Source of the DNA: RGIG8700 sp045535635
Lineage (GTDB): Bacteria; Bacillota; Clostridia; RGIG6154
Assembly: GCA_045535635.1 (NCBI GenBank)
Contig: JAZSLZ010000067.1
Coordinates: forward strand, 1 to 14,758
Length of the DNA: 14,758 nucleotides
Direction of reading: 5' to 3'
Position 1 is the stretch's first letter. Each line of letters starts with the position of its first letter. The position numbers and the translations under genes are program-made. The notes beneath the pieces were generated by a model, which was not told where the DNA came from, did no database searches, and worked only from the letters and a program-made list of their open reading frames with translations. Below, piece after piece: positions 6,203 to 12,744 of this stretch.

Positions 6203-6227
6203 TATGCGGGTGTGACGGAATTGGCAG
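6203..6227 (+). repeat. Second copy of the 25-bp direct repeat, at the 5' end of tRNA-Leu
   Basis: This copy is identical to 6040-6064 and forms the 5' part of the intact tRNA-Leu gene. An insertion into the tRNA with duplication of its 5' end, or a slippage duplication, would leave this pattern. Confidence 0.95.
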
Positions 6228-6290
6228 ACGTGCAAGATTTAGGTTCTTGTGTCTTACGGCGTGGGAGTTCAAGTCTCTTCACCCGCACCA
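6206..6290 (+). tRNA. tRNA-Leu (anticodon TAG)
   Basis: The acceptor stem GCGGGTG pairs with CACCCGC, and the 3' CCA is encoded. The anticodon stem CAAGA/TCTTG encloses the loop TTTAGGT, so the anticodon is TAG, reading CUN leucine codons. A long variable arm (TGTCTTACGGCGT), as required for tRNA-Leu, precedes the T arm GGGAG-TTCAAGT-CTCTT. The gene looks complete and functional despite the upstream fragment copy. Confidence 0.97.
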
Positions 6291-6324
6291 AAAAGGATGG
6301 ATTTCAACGAAATCTGTCCTTTTT
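6291..6324 (+). terminator. Intrinsic terminator after tRNA-Leu
   Basis: AAAAGGATGGATTTC and GAAATCTGTCCTTTT form a 15-bp stem (two G-U pairs) with an AAC loop, ending in TTTTT. It starts right at the CCA end. The next gene begins 24 nt later with no promoter between, so some read-through into it is likely. Confidence 0.85.
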
Positions 6325-6347
6325 AAATGTAATAAAGGAGAAGGAAA

Positions 6348-7457
6348 ATGTATAAGGCAGTAAAGTTTGTAAAGAAAAATGCAGTGCTTTGTATTGCAAT
6401 ACTTGCAGCACTTGTTACTTCGTATTTTGTAAGACCTGATATGCAGTACATTTCATATTTCGATTTTAAAACACTGACTTGCCTTTTTTGTGTACTTGCA
6501 GTTGTCTGTGCTCTTAAAAATATTAATTTTTTCTATATGATAGCACAAAACATTGTTGTCTATTTTAAAAATGCACGAATGTGCGTTTTGGCACTTGTTT
6601 ATATTACGTTTATAGGCTCTATGCTTATTGCAAACGATATGGCACTATTAACGTTTCTTCCGCTTGGGTATTTCGTTTTAACATCCTGTAAAAGGGAAGA
6701 GCTGATGGCTTTTGTTTTCATTATGCAAAACATTGCTGCAAACCTTGGCGGTATGCTTACTCCTTTCGGTAATCCCCAGAATTTATATCTTTACAGTAAA
6801 TTTAATATTCCAACACTTGAATTTATGCAGATAATGATTATTCCTTTTGTGTTGTCTATACTTTTAATAACACTTACCTGTATTTTTTTCATAAAAAACG
6901 AAGAGCTTGTTATTGAGAAAAAGCAAATAGTTCTTCCTAAAAGAAAAACAATAATTTATCTTCTTCTTTTTACTCTTTCGATAGTAATAGTATTCAGAGT
7001 AATTCCATATTGGATTGGACTTATAATTATACCTGCATTTCTGATTTTTATGGACAGAAAAGCACTTAAAGATGTTGATTATGGCTTGTTATTGACTTTT
7101 GTTGCATTTTTTATATTTTCGGGAAATATGGCACGAATAGATGCAGTAGAAAAAGTGTTTACATATTTTCTTGACAAGAACACAATGCTTTTCAGTATTT
7201 TATCCTGTCAGTTTATAAGTAATGTACCTACGGCAATACTTTTATCACAGTTTACATCTGATTATGCACATCTTCTAATCGGTGTCAATATAGGTGGTGC
7301 AGGAACATTAATTGCATCTCTTGCAAGTCTTATAACTCTAAAAGAATATACCAAAAACAATCCGGGCAAATTCTGGATATATTTTAAAGAATTTTCGGTT
7401 ATAAACTTTTCGTTTTTAATAATTACTATTTCTATTCTTACATTTTTACACATATAA
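6348..7457 (+). CDS. SLC13/citrate-transporter-like membrane carrier (ArsB/NhaD superfamily)
   Basis: The 369-residue protein is almost wholly hydrophobic, with about ten predicted helices. Three ion-transporter motifs are visible: a re-entrant-loop type LTPFGNPQNLYLYS (137-150, GNPQN at 141-145), its inverted-repeat partner QFISNVPTAILLSQF (288-302), and GVNIGGAGTLIASLAS (312-327). These mark the SLC13/ArsB/NhaD superfamily of sodium- or proton-coupled anion carriers in the cytoplasmic membrane. The substrate cannot be told. Dicarboxylates, sulfate and arsenite are the known range, and there is no arsenic gene nearby. The ATG follows AAAGGAG. It lies only 24 nt after the tRNA-Leu terminator, so it probably depends on read-through from that promoter. 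It ends in a terminator shared with argH. Confidence 0.85.
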   Translation: MYKAVKFVKKNAVLCIAILAALVTSYFVRPDMQYISYFDFKTLTCLFCVLAVVCALKNINFFYMIAQNIVVYFKNARMCVLALVYITFIGSMLIANDMALLTFLPLGYFVLTSCKREELMAFVFIMQNIAANLGGMLTPFGNPQNLYLYSKFNIPTLEFMQIMIIPFVLSILLITLTCIFFIKNEELVIEKKQIVLPKRKTIIYLLLFTLSIVIVFRVIPYWIGLIIIPAFLIFMDRKALKDVDYGLLLTFVAFFIFSGNMARIDAVEKVFTYFLDKNTMLFSILSCQFISNVPTAILLSQFTSDYAHLLIGVNIGGAGTLIASLASLITLKEYTKNNPGKFWIYFKEFSVINFSFLIITISILTFLHI

Positions 7458-7482
7458 AAAACGGCTTTTCAGCCGTTTTTTT
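7456..7482. terminator. Bidirectional terminator between the SLC13-type gene and argH
   Basis: AAAAAACGGCT pairs with AGCCGTTTTTT around a TTTC loop. Runs of A and T on both sides allow it to serve the convergent genes on either strand. The argH stop lies 2 bp beyond it. Confidence 0.92.
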
Positions 7483-7483
7483 G

Positions 7484-8851
7484 TTATAATCTTTCTTTTG
7501 CAAGTTTTATTTGCTTTTCTACAGATTCTTTTGAAGGTCCGCCTTCTGATTTTCTCATATTGACGCAGGTTTCAAGGCTAATTGCATTGAAAACATCTTC
7601 TTCAAAAATATCTGAATATTCTTTATAAACTTCCATTGGAACTTCTTCAAGAGTTTTATCATTTAAAACACACCAACCAACGATTGAGCCTGAAATTTTG
7701 TATGCATCTCTGAAAGGAACACCTTTCTTTGTGAGATAGTCTGCAAGGTCTGTGGCGTTTATAAAGCCTTTTGCAGCAGCTTTTCTCATATTGTCTTTTA
7801 AAACTGTCATAGTATCAATCATAGGAATAACGGTTATAAGACATTCTTTGATTGTAACAACTGCATCAAAGATTGCTTCCTTATCTTCCTGCATATCTTT
7901 GTTGTATGCAAGTGACAAGCTTTTCATCATTGTAAGAAGCGTCATTAAGTCGCCGTAAACTCTGCCTGTTTTACCACGAACAAGCTCTGTTATATCAGGG
8001 TTTTTCTTCTGTGGCATAATGCTTGAGCCTGTTGAGAAGCCGTCATCAAGCTCGATGAATTTAAATTCCCAACTGCACCATAATACAACTTCTTCAGAAA
8101 ATCTTGAAAGGTGCATCATAGCAATTGAAATATCTGATGCAAGTTCTATGGCAAAATCTCTGTCTGAAACACCATCAAGGCTATTTGTGCAAACACTGTT
8201 AAAGCCAAGCTCTTCCTTAACCATCTGTCTGTCAATAGGGTATGTAGTACCTGCTAATGCACAACTTCCAAGAGGAAGAACTTTAGTTCTTTCTAAACAC
8301 TGCTCAAGTCTTTCTTTATCTCTTAAAAGCATAGAAACATAAGCCATTAAGTGATGTCCAAACATAATAGGTTGAGCTCTCTGAAGATGTGTGTAGCCAG
8401 GCATAATGGTTTCTTTATTTTCTTCCGCCTTGTTTATAAGTGCTTTTATAAGGTCGGTTAAAAGCTCAATGATTTCTTTGATTTCATCAATAAGATAAAG
8501 TCTTATATCAAGAGCAACCTGGTCATTTCTGCTTCTTGCAGTATGAAGTCTTTTTCCTGCATCGCCGATTCTTTTTGTAAGCTCTGCTTCAACAAACATA
8601 TGAATGTCTTCTGCATCGTTATCAAAAGTTAAAACACCATTTTCAATATCTGCAAGAATTCCATCAAGTCCCTTTAATATTGAATCAACATCTTCCATAG
8701 GAATTATTCCGCATTTGCCAAGCATTTTAGCATGTGCCATACTTCCTTTAATATCGTGCTTATACATTCTGCAGTCAAAAGATAGGGAAGAGTTAAAGGT
8801 GTTAACTCTGTCATCGGTTTCTTTAGTAAATCTTCCTGCCCATAGTTTCAT
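7484..8851 (-). CDS. argH: Argininosuccinate lyase
   Basis: This enzyme splits argininosuccinate into arginine and fumarate, the last step of arginine synthesis, in the cytoplasm. The 455-residue length is normal. Visible fumarase/ASL motifs are HTARSRNDQ (103-111), PGYTHLQRAQP (151-161, with the catalytic His155) and the superfamily signature GSSIMPQKKNP (275-285, with the catalytic serine in the SS pair). All active-site segments are intact. It follows argG on the same strand after a 64-bp gap containing a hairpin, so the two form an operon transcribed from the argG promoter. The ATG has a GAAAGGA ribosome binding site. Confidence 0.98.
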   Translation of the reverse strand: MKLWAGRFTKETDDRVNTFNSSLSFDCRMYKHDIKGSMAHAKMLGKCGIIPMEDVDSILKGLDGILADIENGVLTFDNDAEDIHMFVEAELTKRIGDAGKRLHTARSRNDQVALDIRLYLIDEIKEIIELLTDLIKALINKAEENKETIMPGYTHLQRAQPIMFGHHLMAYVSMLLRDKERLEQCLERTKVLPLGSCALAGTTYPIDRQMVKEELGFNSVCTNSLDGVSDRDFAIELASDISIAMMHLSRFSEEVVLWCSWEFKFIELDDGFSTGSSIMPQKKNPDITELVRGKTGRVYGDLMTLLTMMKSLSLAYNKDMQEDKEAIFDAVVTIKECLITVIPMIDTMTVLKDNMRKAAAKGFINATDLADYLTKKGVPFRDAYKISGSIVGWCVLNDKTLEEVPMEVYKEYSDIFEEDVFNAISLETCVNMRKSEGGPSKESVEKQIKLAKERL

Positions 8852-8878
8852 AAGTAAAGTTTCCTTTCATTACAAAGC

Positions 8879-8904
8879 ACCCAAGTGAAAATATTCACTT
8901 GGGT
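8879..8904 (-). other. Intercistronic hairpin between argG and argH
   Basis: ACCCAAGTGAA pairs perfectly with TTCACTTGGGT (11 bp, 4-nt loop). On the argGH strand it is followed by GCTTTGTAATG, not a T-run, so it is more likely an mRNA-stabilising or differential-expression hairpin than an efficient terminator. Confidence 0.7.
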
Positions 8905-8915
8905 AGCTGTTAGTT

Positions 8916-10139
8916 TCAGATAAGTTTTTTGCCTTTTGCAAGGTCTTTTTTAGCTTTAACAGTAATTGGGAGACCGAAGAGATTAATGAATCCCTGTGAA
9001 TCCATCTGATCGTAATCATCATCTTCTTCAAATGAAGCGGTCTGAATGTCGTGAAGTGTATCAGGGCTTGTTACACCTGCGTTAATGATGTTACCTTTGT
9101 AAAGCTTAAGTTTTACATCACCGTTAACAGTTTTCTGTGTTTCGTCAACGAAAGCTAAAATTGCCTGACAAAGTGGTGTGTACCACTGACCATTGTAAAC
9201 AATGTCTGCAAGTTTCTGTGCAACAGTTGCTTTGAAGTGTGATGTTTCTTTATCAAGACAAATTGTTTCTAAAACATCGTGTGCGTGGTAAAGGATTGTT
9301 CCGCCTGGTGTTTCATAAACGCCACGGCTCTTCATACCAACAAGTCTGTTTTCAACAACGTCGAAAATACCAATACCGTTAGCACCACCAATTTCGTTTA
9401 ATTTTTCAATAAGTGAAACGCCATCCATTTTCTGACCGTCAAGAGCAACAGGAATACCTTTTTCAAATGTGATTGTAACGTATGTAGCCTTATCAGGAGC
9501 TTTTTCAGGTGAAACACCAAGCTCTAAAATCTTGTCAAACATTGGTTCGTTTGCAGGATCTTCAAGGTCTAAGCCTTCGTGTGATAAGTGCCAGAGGTTT
9601 TTATCTTTAGAATAGTTTGTTTCTCTTGTTATTTTAAGAGGAATGTTGTGTGCTTCAGCATATTCGATTTCCTCTTCACGGGATTTAAGATCCCAGATAC
9701 GCCATGGTGCAATAACATCAAGGTCAGGAGCGAACGCTTTGATTGTAAGCTCAAAACGAACCTGGTCATTACCTTTACCTGTGCAACCGTGGCAGATAGC
9801 ATCTGCATTTTCAGCCTTTGCTATTTCTACAAGGCGTTTTGCAATAGGGTAACGAGCGAAAGATGTACCTAAAAGGTAGCCTTCGTATTTAGCACCAGCT
9901 TTAAGTGTTGGCCAGATGTAATCTTCAACAAATTCTTTCTGAATGTTTTCAATGTATAATTTACTTGCACCTGTATTAATAGCTTTTTCTTCGAGACCGT
10001 CAAGCTCTGTTCCCTGACCAACATCAACACAACAAGCAACTACTTCACAATCGCCGTAGTTTTCTTTAAGCCATGGAATAATGATTGATGTATCAAGTCC
10101 GCCTGAATATGCAAGAACAACTTTTTTGTACTGTTTCAT
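8916..10139 (-). CDS. argG: Argininosuccinate synthase
   Basis: This enzyme joins citrulline and aspartate with ATP to form argininosuccinate. The 407-residue length fits the family. The N-terminal PP-loop LAYSGGLDTS (9-18) binds ATP. The conserved segments GCTGKGNDQVRFE, APWRIWDL and SHEGLDLEDPA are present. The ATG follows AAAGGAG with good spacing. It is the first gene of argG-argH and lies under a consensus promoter (TTGACA, 16 bp, TATAAT) flanked and overlapped by ArgR-box-like sequences, so repression by arginine through ArgR is likely. No argR gene, and none of the upstream arginine genes, is in this window. Confidence 0.98.
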   Translation of the reverse strand: MKQYKKVVLAYSGGLDTSIIIPWLKENYGDCEVVACCVDVGQGTELDGLEEKAINTGASKLYIENIQKEFVEDYIWPTLKAGAKYEGYLLGTSFARYPIAKRLVEIAKAENADAICHGCTGKGNDQVRFELTIKAFAPDLDVIAPWRIWDLKSREEEIEYAEAHNIPLKITRETNYSKDKNLWHLSHEGLDLEDPANEPMFDKILELGVSPEKAPDKATYVTITFEKGIPVALDGQKMDGVSLIEKLNEIGGANGIGIFDVVENRLVGMKSRGVYETPGGTILYHAHDVLETICLDKETSHFKATVAQKLADIVYNGQWYTPLCQAILAFVDETQKTVNGDVKLKLYKGNIINAGVTSPDTLHDIQTASFEEDDDYDQMDSQGFINLFGLPITVKAKKDLAKGKKLI

Positions 10140-10169
10140 ATCTAAAATCTCCTTTAAAATTAACTTATG

Positions 10170-10183
10170 TGAATATTATAGCA
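10170..10183. promoter_or_regulatory. ArgR-box-like site over the argG -10
   Basis: TGAATATTATAGCA matches TGNATWWWWATNCA at all but two positions and covers the -10 hexamer of the argG promoter, so binding would block RNA polymerase. Confidence 0.5.
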
Positions 10184-10202
10184 CTTATATTTTATTTGTC
10201 AA
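10175..10202 (-). promoter_or_regulatory. Consensus promoter of argGH
   Basis: On the minus strand TTGACA (10197-10202) and TATAAT (10175-10180) match consensus at all 12 positions, with a 16-bp spacer and a TG extension before the -10. Confidence 0.9.
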
Positions 10203-10232
10203 TAGGTAATTTAAATATTTTTACACAAAAAA

Positions 10233-10246
10233 TGAATAATTATGCA
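10233..10246. promoter_or_regulatory. ArgR box
   Basis: TGAATAATTATGCA matches the ARG-box pattern TGNATWWWWATNCA at every fixed position. It lies 31 bp upstream of the argG -35 and 77 bp upstream of the divergent ykvI start. Confidence 0.75.
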
Positions 10247-10284
10247 TAAATATACAAAAATAAAATTAAAATATGTGTATAAAT

Positions 10285-10298
10285 TGAATATTTTTGCA
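10285..10298. promoter_or_regulatory. ArgR-box-like site near ykvI
   Basis: TGAATATTTTTGCA matches the ARG-box pattern with one mismatch. It is 52 bp (about five helical turns) from the perfect box at 10233 and 25 bp before the ykvI start, placing it on the ykvI leader or promoter. Confidence 0.6.
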
Positions 10299-10322
10299 TA
10301 AATATTAAGTTGGGGTGATAAT

Positions 10323-11228
10323 TTGAAAGAAATTTTATATGTGACGGCAGTTTACACCGGCACACTTATAGGTGCGGGATTTGCAACAGGAAAGGAAGTA
10401 CAAGAGTTTTTCAAGACGCCAATTAGTATTTTATTTGCATTTTTATTATTCTTAATTATTAATTTAAGGCTTTTTACTTATATAAATAAAAATAATATTT
10501 ATACATATTCTGAACTTCTTGAACAAAAATGTCCTGCAATCAAGAATTTTGTAAAATTTTTAAGTGGAATTTTTTCTTTGTTATCATTTGGTATAATGTG
10601 TAATGGAGCAGGAGAGGCACTTAATTTTTATGGAGGAGGCTTATTGTTTTCGATTATATGTTGCGTTATTTTTTTGTTTGAAATGAAAGGAGTTACATTT
10701 CTTAATATAATTGCAGCACCTTTGATTGTTATAGGAATTATATTAATAGCAGGTGCAAAAACAACAACATTTGCACAAGAATCTTTTGAGGCAATAAAAT
10801 ACTGTTCATATAATACTCTCTGTTGTTTACCTGTAATACCGTCTCTGAATATTTATCTTAAAGATGTTAAAAGTGCAAAAACTGCGGCAATTACCGTTTC
10901 TGCTACTGTTGCAGTATTAATCAGTCTTGTTTATTATGCACTTCCTGAGTATGTATGTACTCTTCCGTTACTTGAAACTGCCAGAATGGTTAATCTTTCT
11001 TTTATATATTATCCTGCACTTTTACTTGCAATGCTTACCACTGCAGTATCTTCAGGGTATGGATATATGTGTTGCTATGAACAAAAGAAATATACCAATA
11101 TTGCAGTTTTGTTGGTTGTTGCCTGTGTTATGCAGAGGATAAGCTTTGGTGCTCTTATAAAGTATGTGTTTGGATTTTTTGGTTTGGCAAGTTTGGGTAT
11201 TTTATATTTTTTACTGAAAAAATCTTGA
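10323..11228 (+). CDS. YkvI-family membrane protein, putative amino-acid-type transporter
   Basis: The 301-residue protein has about nine to ten membrane helices. Its N-terminus contains TLIGAGFATGKEVQEFF (14-30), the broken-helix motif typical of YkvI proteins (COG3949), which are related to the LeuT/APC-fold transporters. No substrate has been established for the family, as far as I know. The start is TTG, chosen because GGGGTG (10312-10317) lies 5 nt upstream. The gene is divergent from argG, and the shared gap holds ArgR-box-like sites, so I infer regulation by arginine and a possible role in moving arginine, ornithine or a related compound. The next promoter overlaps its stop codon. Family assignment is good; substrate is only a guess. 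Confidence 0.8.
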   Translation: MKEILYVTAVYTGTLIGAGFATGKEVQEFFKTPISILFAFLLFLIINLRLFTYINKNNIYTYSELLEQKCPAIKNFVKFLSGIFSLLSFGIMCNGAGEALNFYGGGLLFSIICCVIFLFEMKGVTFLNIIAAPLIVIGIILIAGAKTTTFAQESFEAIKYCSYNTLCCLPVIPSLNIYLKDVKSAKTAAITVSATVAVLISLVYYALPEYVCTLPLLETARMVNLSFIYYPALLLAMLTTAVSSGYGYMCCYEQKKYTNIAVLLVVACVMQRISFGALIKYVFGFFGLASLGILYFLLKKS

Positions 11229-11253
11229 AAAAAATTATAGTTGATGTTATACT
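11225..11253 (+). promoter_or_regulatory. Promoter of the membrane-protein/DUF1292 genes
   Basis: TTGAAA (11225-11230) and TATACT (11248-11253) are 17 bp apart, with a TG extension (11245-11246). The -35 overlaps the ykvI stop codon. Confidence 0.7.
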
Positions 11254-11283
11254 TAAATAAATTAAACAATAAGGGGATAAAAT

Positions 11284-12015
11284 ATGAAAGACAGATCAAA
11301 GATTATTTCATTCACAACAACCTGTGCTATGCTTGTGCTTATGGCATGTATAGGTCTTTATTACATGCAGTATGATTATGATGCATCATCATACATCAAA
11401 GCTTTTGGTTATTTGGTTATGACTGCTTCATCAATTGTTGTTCTTTCATTTACTGCAACAGAAAAAGGAAAGAGAGACCTTGCTTTTTCATCTCTTGCAT
11501 TTTCTGCAATAATGATGATTTCTTCAATATTTGCACTTATACCTGCTCTTGGAAACTATGCAGTTTCTGTAAGCTATATTGCTATTGCTTTCGCAGCAGC
11601 ATTTGCTCTTGCTTTTGTGGCAAAACTTGCAACAGGTGTCAAGCTTTTTGAAAATACTATTGTTAAAATAGCACTCTTAATAGTAGGAATATTGGCTTCA
11701 GTTGCTGTATTAATTATACCTGTTGGTGTTATTTCTTATGTATTTAAAGCTGTTGCAGCTATCTGGACATTAATTTTTGTTGCAGGTACAGTATTTGCAA
11801 TCATCAACATTGTAAAGAATAAAGAAACATTCATTAACTGGTCATATCTTTTCTATGTACTTTCTTATGCAGTGTTTACTGTTCAGTTGGTGTTAAGTAA
11901 GTATTATTTCAGAAAAACTGCAACAGGAATTGCAATGATGGCAATTTCATTTATGCTTATAGCACTTGTTTGCAAGGAAGAAGTTAAAGAAATACCTAAG
12001 AAAAATAAAAGATAA
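11284..12015 (+). CDS. Uncharacterised multi-spanning membrane protein
   Basis: I do not recognise this gene. The 243-residue protein has about eight hydrophobic segments (near 9-27, 38-57, 66-88, 92-114, 126-146, 150-176, 186-206 and 212-230). Loops are short, and the C-terminal tail is charged (KEEVKEIPKKNKR), probably cytoplasmic. The size and eight-helix layout resemble YhhN/lysoplasmalogenase-type proteins, but I see no diagnostic motif and do not assign it. The ATG follows AAGGGGAT, and a good promoter lies 31-59 bp upstream. A DUF1292 gene follows 16 bp later and is probably co-transcribed. Codon use looks like that of its neighbours, with no sign of transfer. Confidence 0.8.
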   Translation: MKDRSKIISFTTTCAMLVLMACIGLYYMQYDYDASSYIKAFGYLVMTASSIVVLSFTATEKGKRDLAFSSLAFSAIMMISSIFALIPALGNYAVSVSYIAIAFAAAFALAFVAKLATGVKLFENTIVKIALLIVGILASVAVLIIPVGVISYVFKAVAAIWTLIFVAGTVFAIINIVKNKETFINWSYLFYVLSYAVFTVQLVLSKYYFRKTATGIAMMAISFMLIALVCKEEVKEIPKKNKR

Positions 12016-12031
12016 TAAAGGAGATAAAAAA

Positions 12032-12280
12032 ATGGCTGAAAACGAAAACATTGTACTTTTAACAGATGATGAAGGAAACGAAGTTGAATTCGAACATATC
12101 GACACAGTTGAAATGAACGAAGAAATGTATGTACTTCTTCTTCCTGTTAAAGATCCTGATGATGGTGTTGTAATTTTAAAATTTGAAGAAGCAGACGGCG
12201 AAGAAATTTTAGTTGGCGTTGAAGACGACGAAGAAGCTCAGGCTGTTCTTGATCTTTACAACTCATCAATCGAAGAATAA
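12032..12280 (+). CDS. DUF1292 family protein (YrzB-like)
   Basis: The 82-residue acidic protein has the DUF1292 pattern: I-V-L-L-T-D-D-E-G-N-E-V-E-F-E-H-I-D-T-V-E, then YVLLLPV, then a D-x-D-x-G-V-V-I-L-K-F block ending in acidic residues. The function is unknown. In Firmicutes such a gene usually follows ireB and ruvX. Here it is separated from ireB and sits behind an unrelated membrane protein gene. An in-frame upstream extension is open, but the ATG at 12032, with AAAGGAG 8 nt before it, gives the normal family length. The promoter of the 6S RNA gene overlaps its last codons and stop. Confidence 0.9.
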   Translation: MAENENIVLLTDDEGNEVEFEHIDTVEMNEEMYVLLLPVKDPDDGVVILKFEEADGEEILVGVEDDEEAQAVLDLYNSSIEE

Positions 12281-12283
12281 AAT
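12255..12283 (+). promoter_or_regulatory. Predicted promoter of the 6S RNA gene
   Basis: TTTACA (12255-12260) and TAAAAT (12278-12283) are 17 bp apart, each matching five of six consensus positions. The site overlaps the end of the DUF1292 gene and predicts a start near 12290. Confidence 0.65.
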
Positions 12284-12291
12284 TTAATAAA

Positions 12292-12487
12292 TAGAAATCC
12301 TGCCTTATTTGTCAGCACTCTTTAATGTTTTGAACCAACAAATAATAAAAGGGAAATCGCCTTCGTCTGTGGCTTGCAGGCCTTCCGCATATGCGATGTT
12401 AGGAGCGACTAAGCAGATGAGAGATTACCCACCTGTGTAAACAGGTTTAAAAATCAAAGGTGCAACGGTTGGGCGGGGTTTTTGTTT
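12292..12487 (+). ncRNA. ssrS: 6S RNA
   Basis: 6S RNA mimics an open promoter and holds the housekeeping RNA polymerase during slow growth. The segment is about 190 nt, the usual size, and has no open frame. The ends form a long closing helix, AAATCCTGCC (12295-12304) with GGCGGGGTTT (12472-12481), all ten positions paired. Internal blocks typical of Clostridia 6S RNAs are present: GTTTTGAACCAACAAATAA, then AAAGGGAAATCGCC, CTTGCAGGCCTTCC, GATGTTAGGAG, CCCACCTG with CAGGT, and AGGTGCAACGGTTGGGCGGG. The T-run after the closing helix ends transcription. The identification rests on remembered family sequence and fold, not a search. Confidence 0.85.
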
Positions 12488-12517
12488 TTAAACCAATTTC
12501 ATTAAGGCAAATATAAT

Positions 12518-12558
12518 AAAAAGAGAGAAATTTACCAACAGTAAAATTCTCTCTTTTT
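12518..12558. terminator. Long bidirectional terminator-like hairpin
   Basis: An 18-nt arm starting AAAAAGAGAGAA (12518-12535) pairs with 12541-12558, with a single mismatch and a CAACA loop. The A-run and T-run on either side fit termination of both the 6S RNA side and the converging deacetylase gene. Confidence 0.75.
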
Positions 12559-12744
12559 ATAATGTTGAAACTATTTATTGAAAATTATAAATTTTTATTA
12601 ACGGATCATGCCCTCTTATGGTTCAAAATCCACTTAATAAAATGTAGTTATCAATACAAAGCGAAAATCTTTTAAACCAGGTCTGAATTTGAAAAACTGA
12701 GCATCAAATTCTAATGTAGTTTTTCGGATTGTCTTTAAAAAGTT
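12559..12744. other. Intergenic stretch with no recognised feature
   Basis: The 186 bp between the bidirectional hairpin and the deacetylase stop are AT-rich. I see no ribosome binding site and start pair, no hairpin with T-run, and no known RNA. On the minus strand the frame stays open for about 38 codons directly after the deacetylase stop, without similarity that I recognise. Confidence 0.5.

Noticed and set aside
6043..6290. tmRNA, signal recognition particle RNA or T-box leader
   Set aside because: None of their conserved blocks (tmRNA tag frame and tRNA-Ala-like ends, SRP GNAR loop context, T-box TGGNACCGCG) is present.
11075..11299. Minus-strand open frame antisense to ykvI
   Set aside because: It overlaps the end of ykvI and the next promoter, with no ribosome binding site; it is a frame shadow of AT-rich coding DNA.
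12564..12744. Remnant gene downstream of the deacetylase on the minus strand
   Set aside because: The frame after the stop stays open for about 38 codons, but it has no start with a ribosome binding site and no recognisable similarity, and further stops follow.
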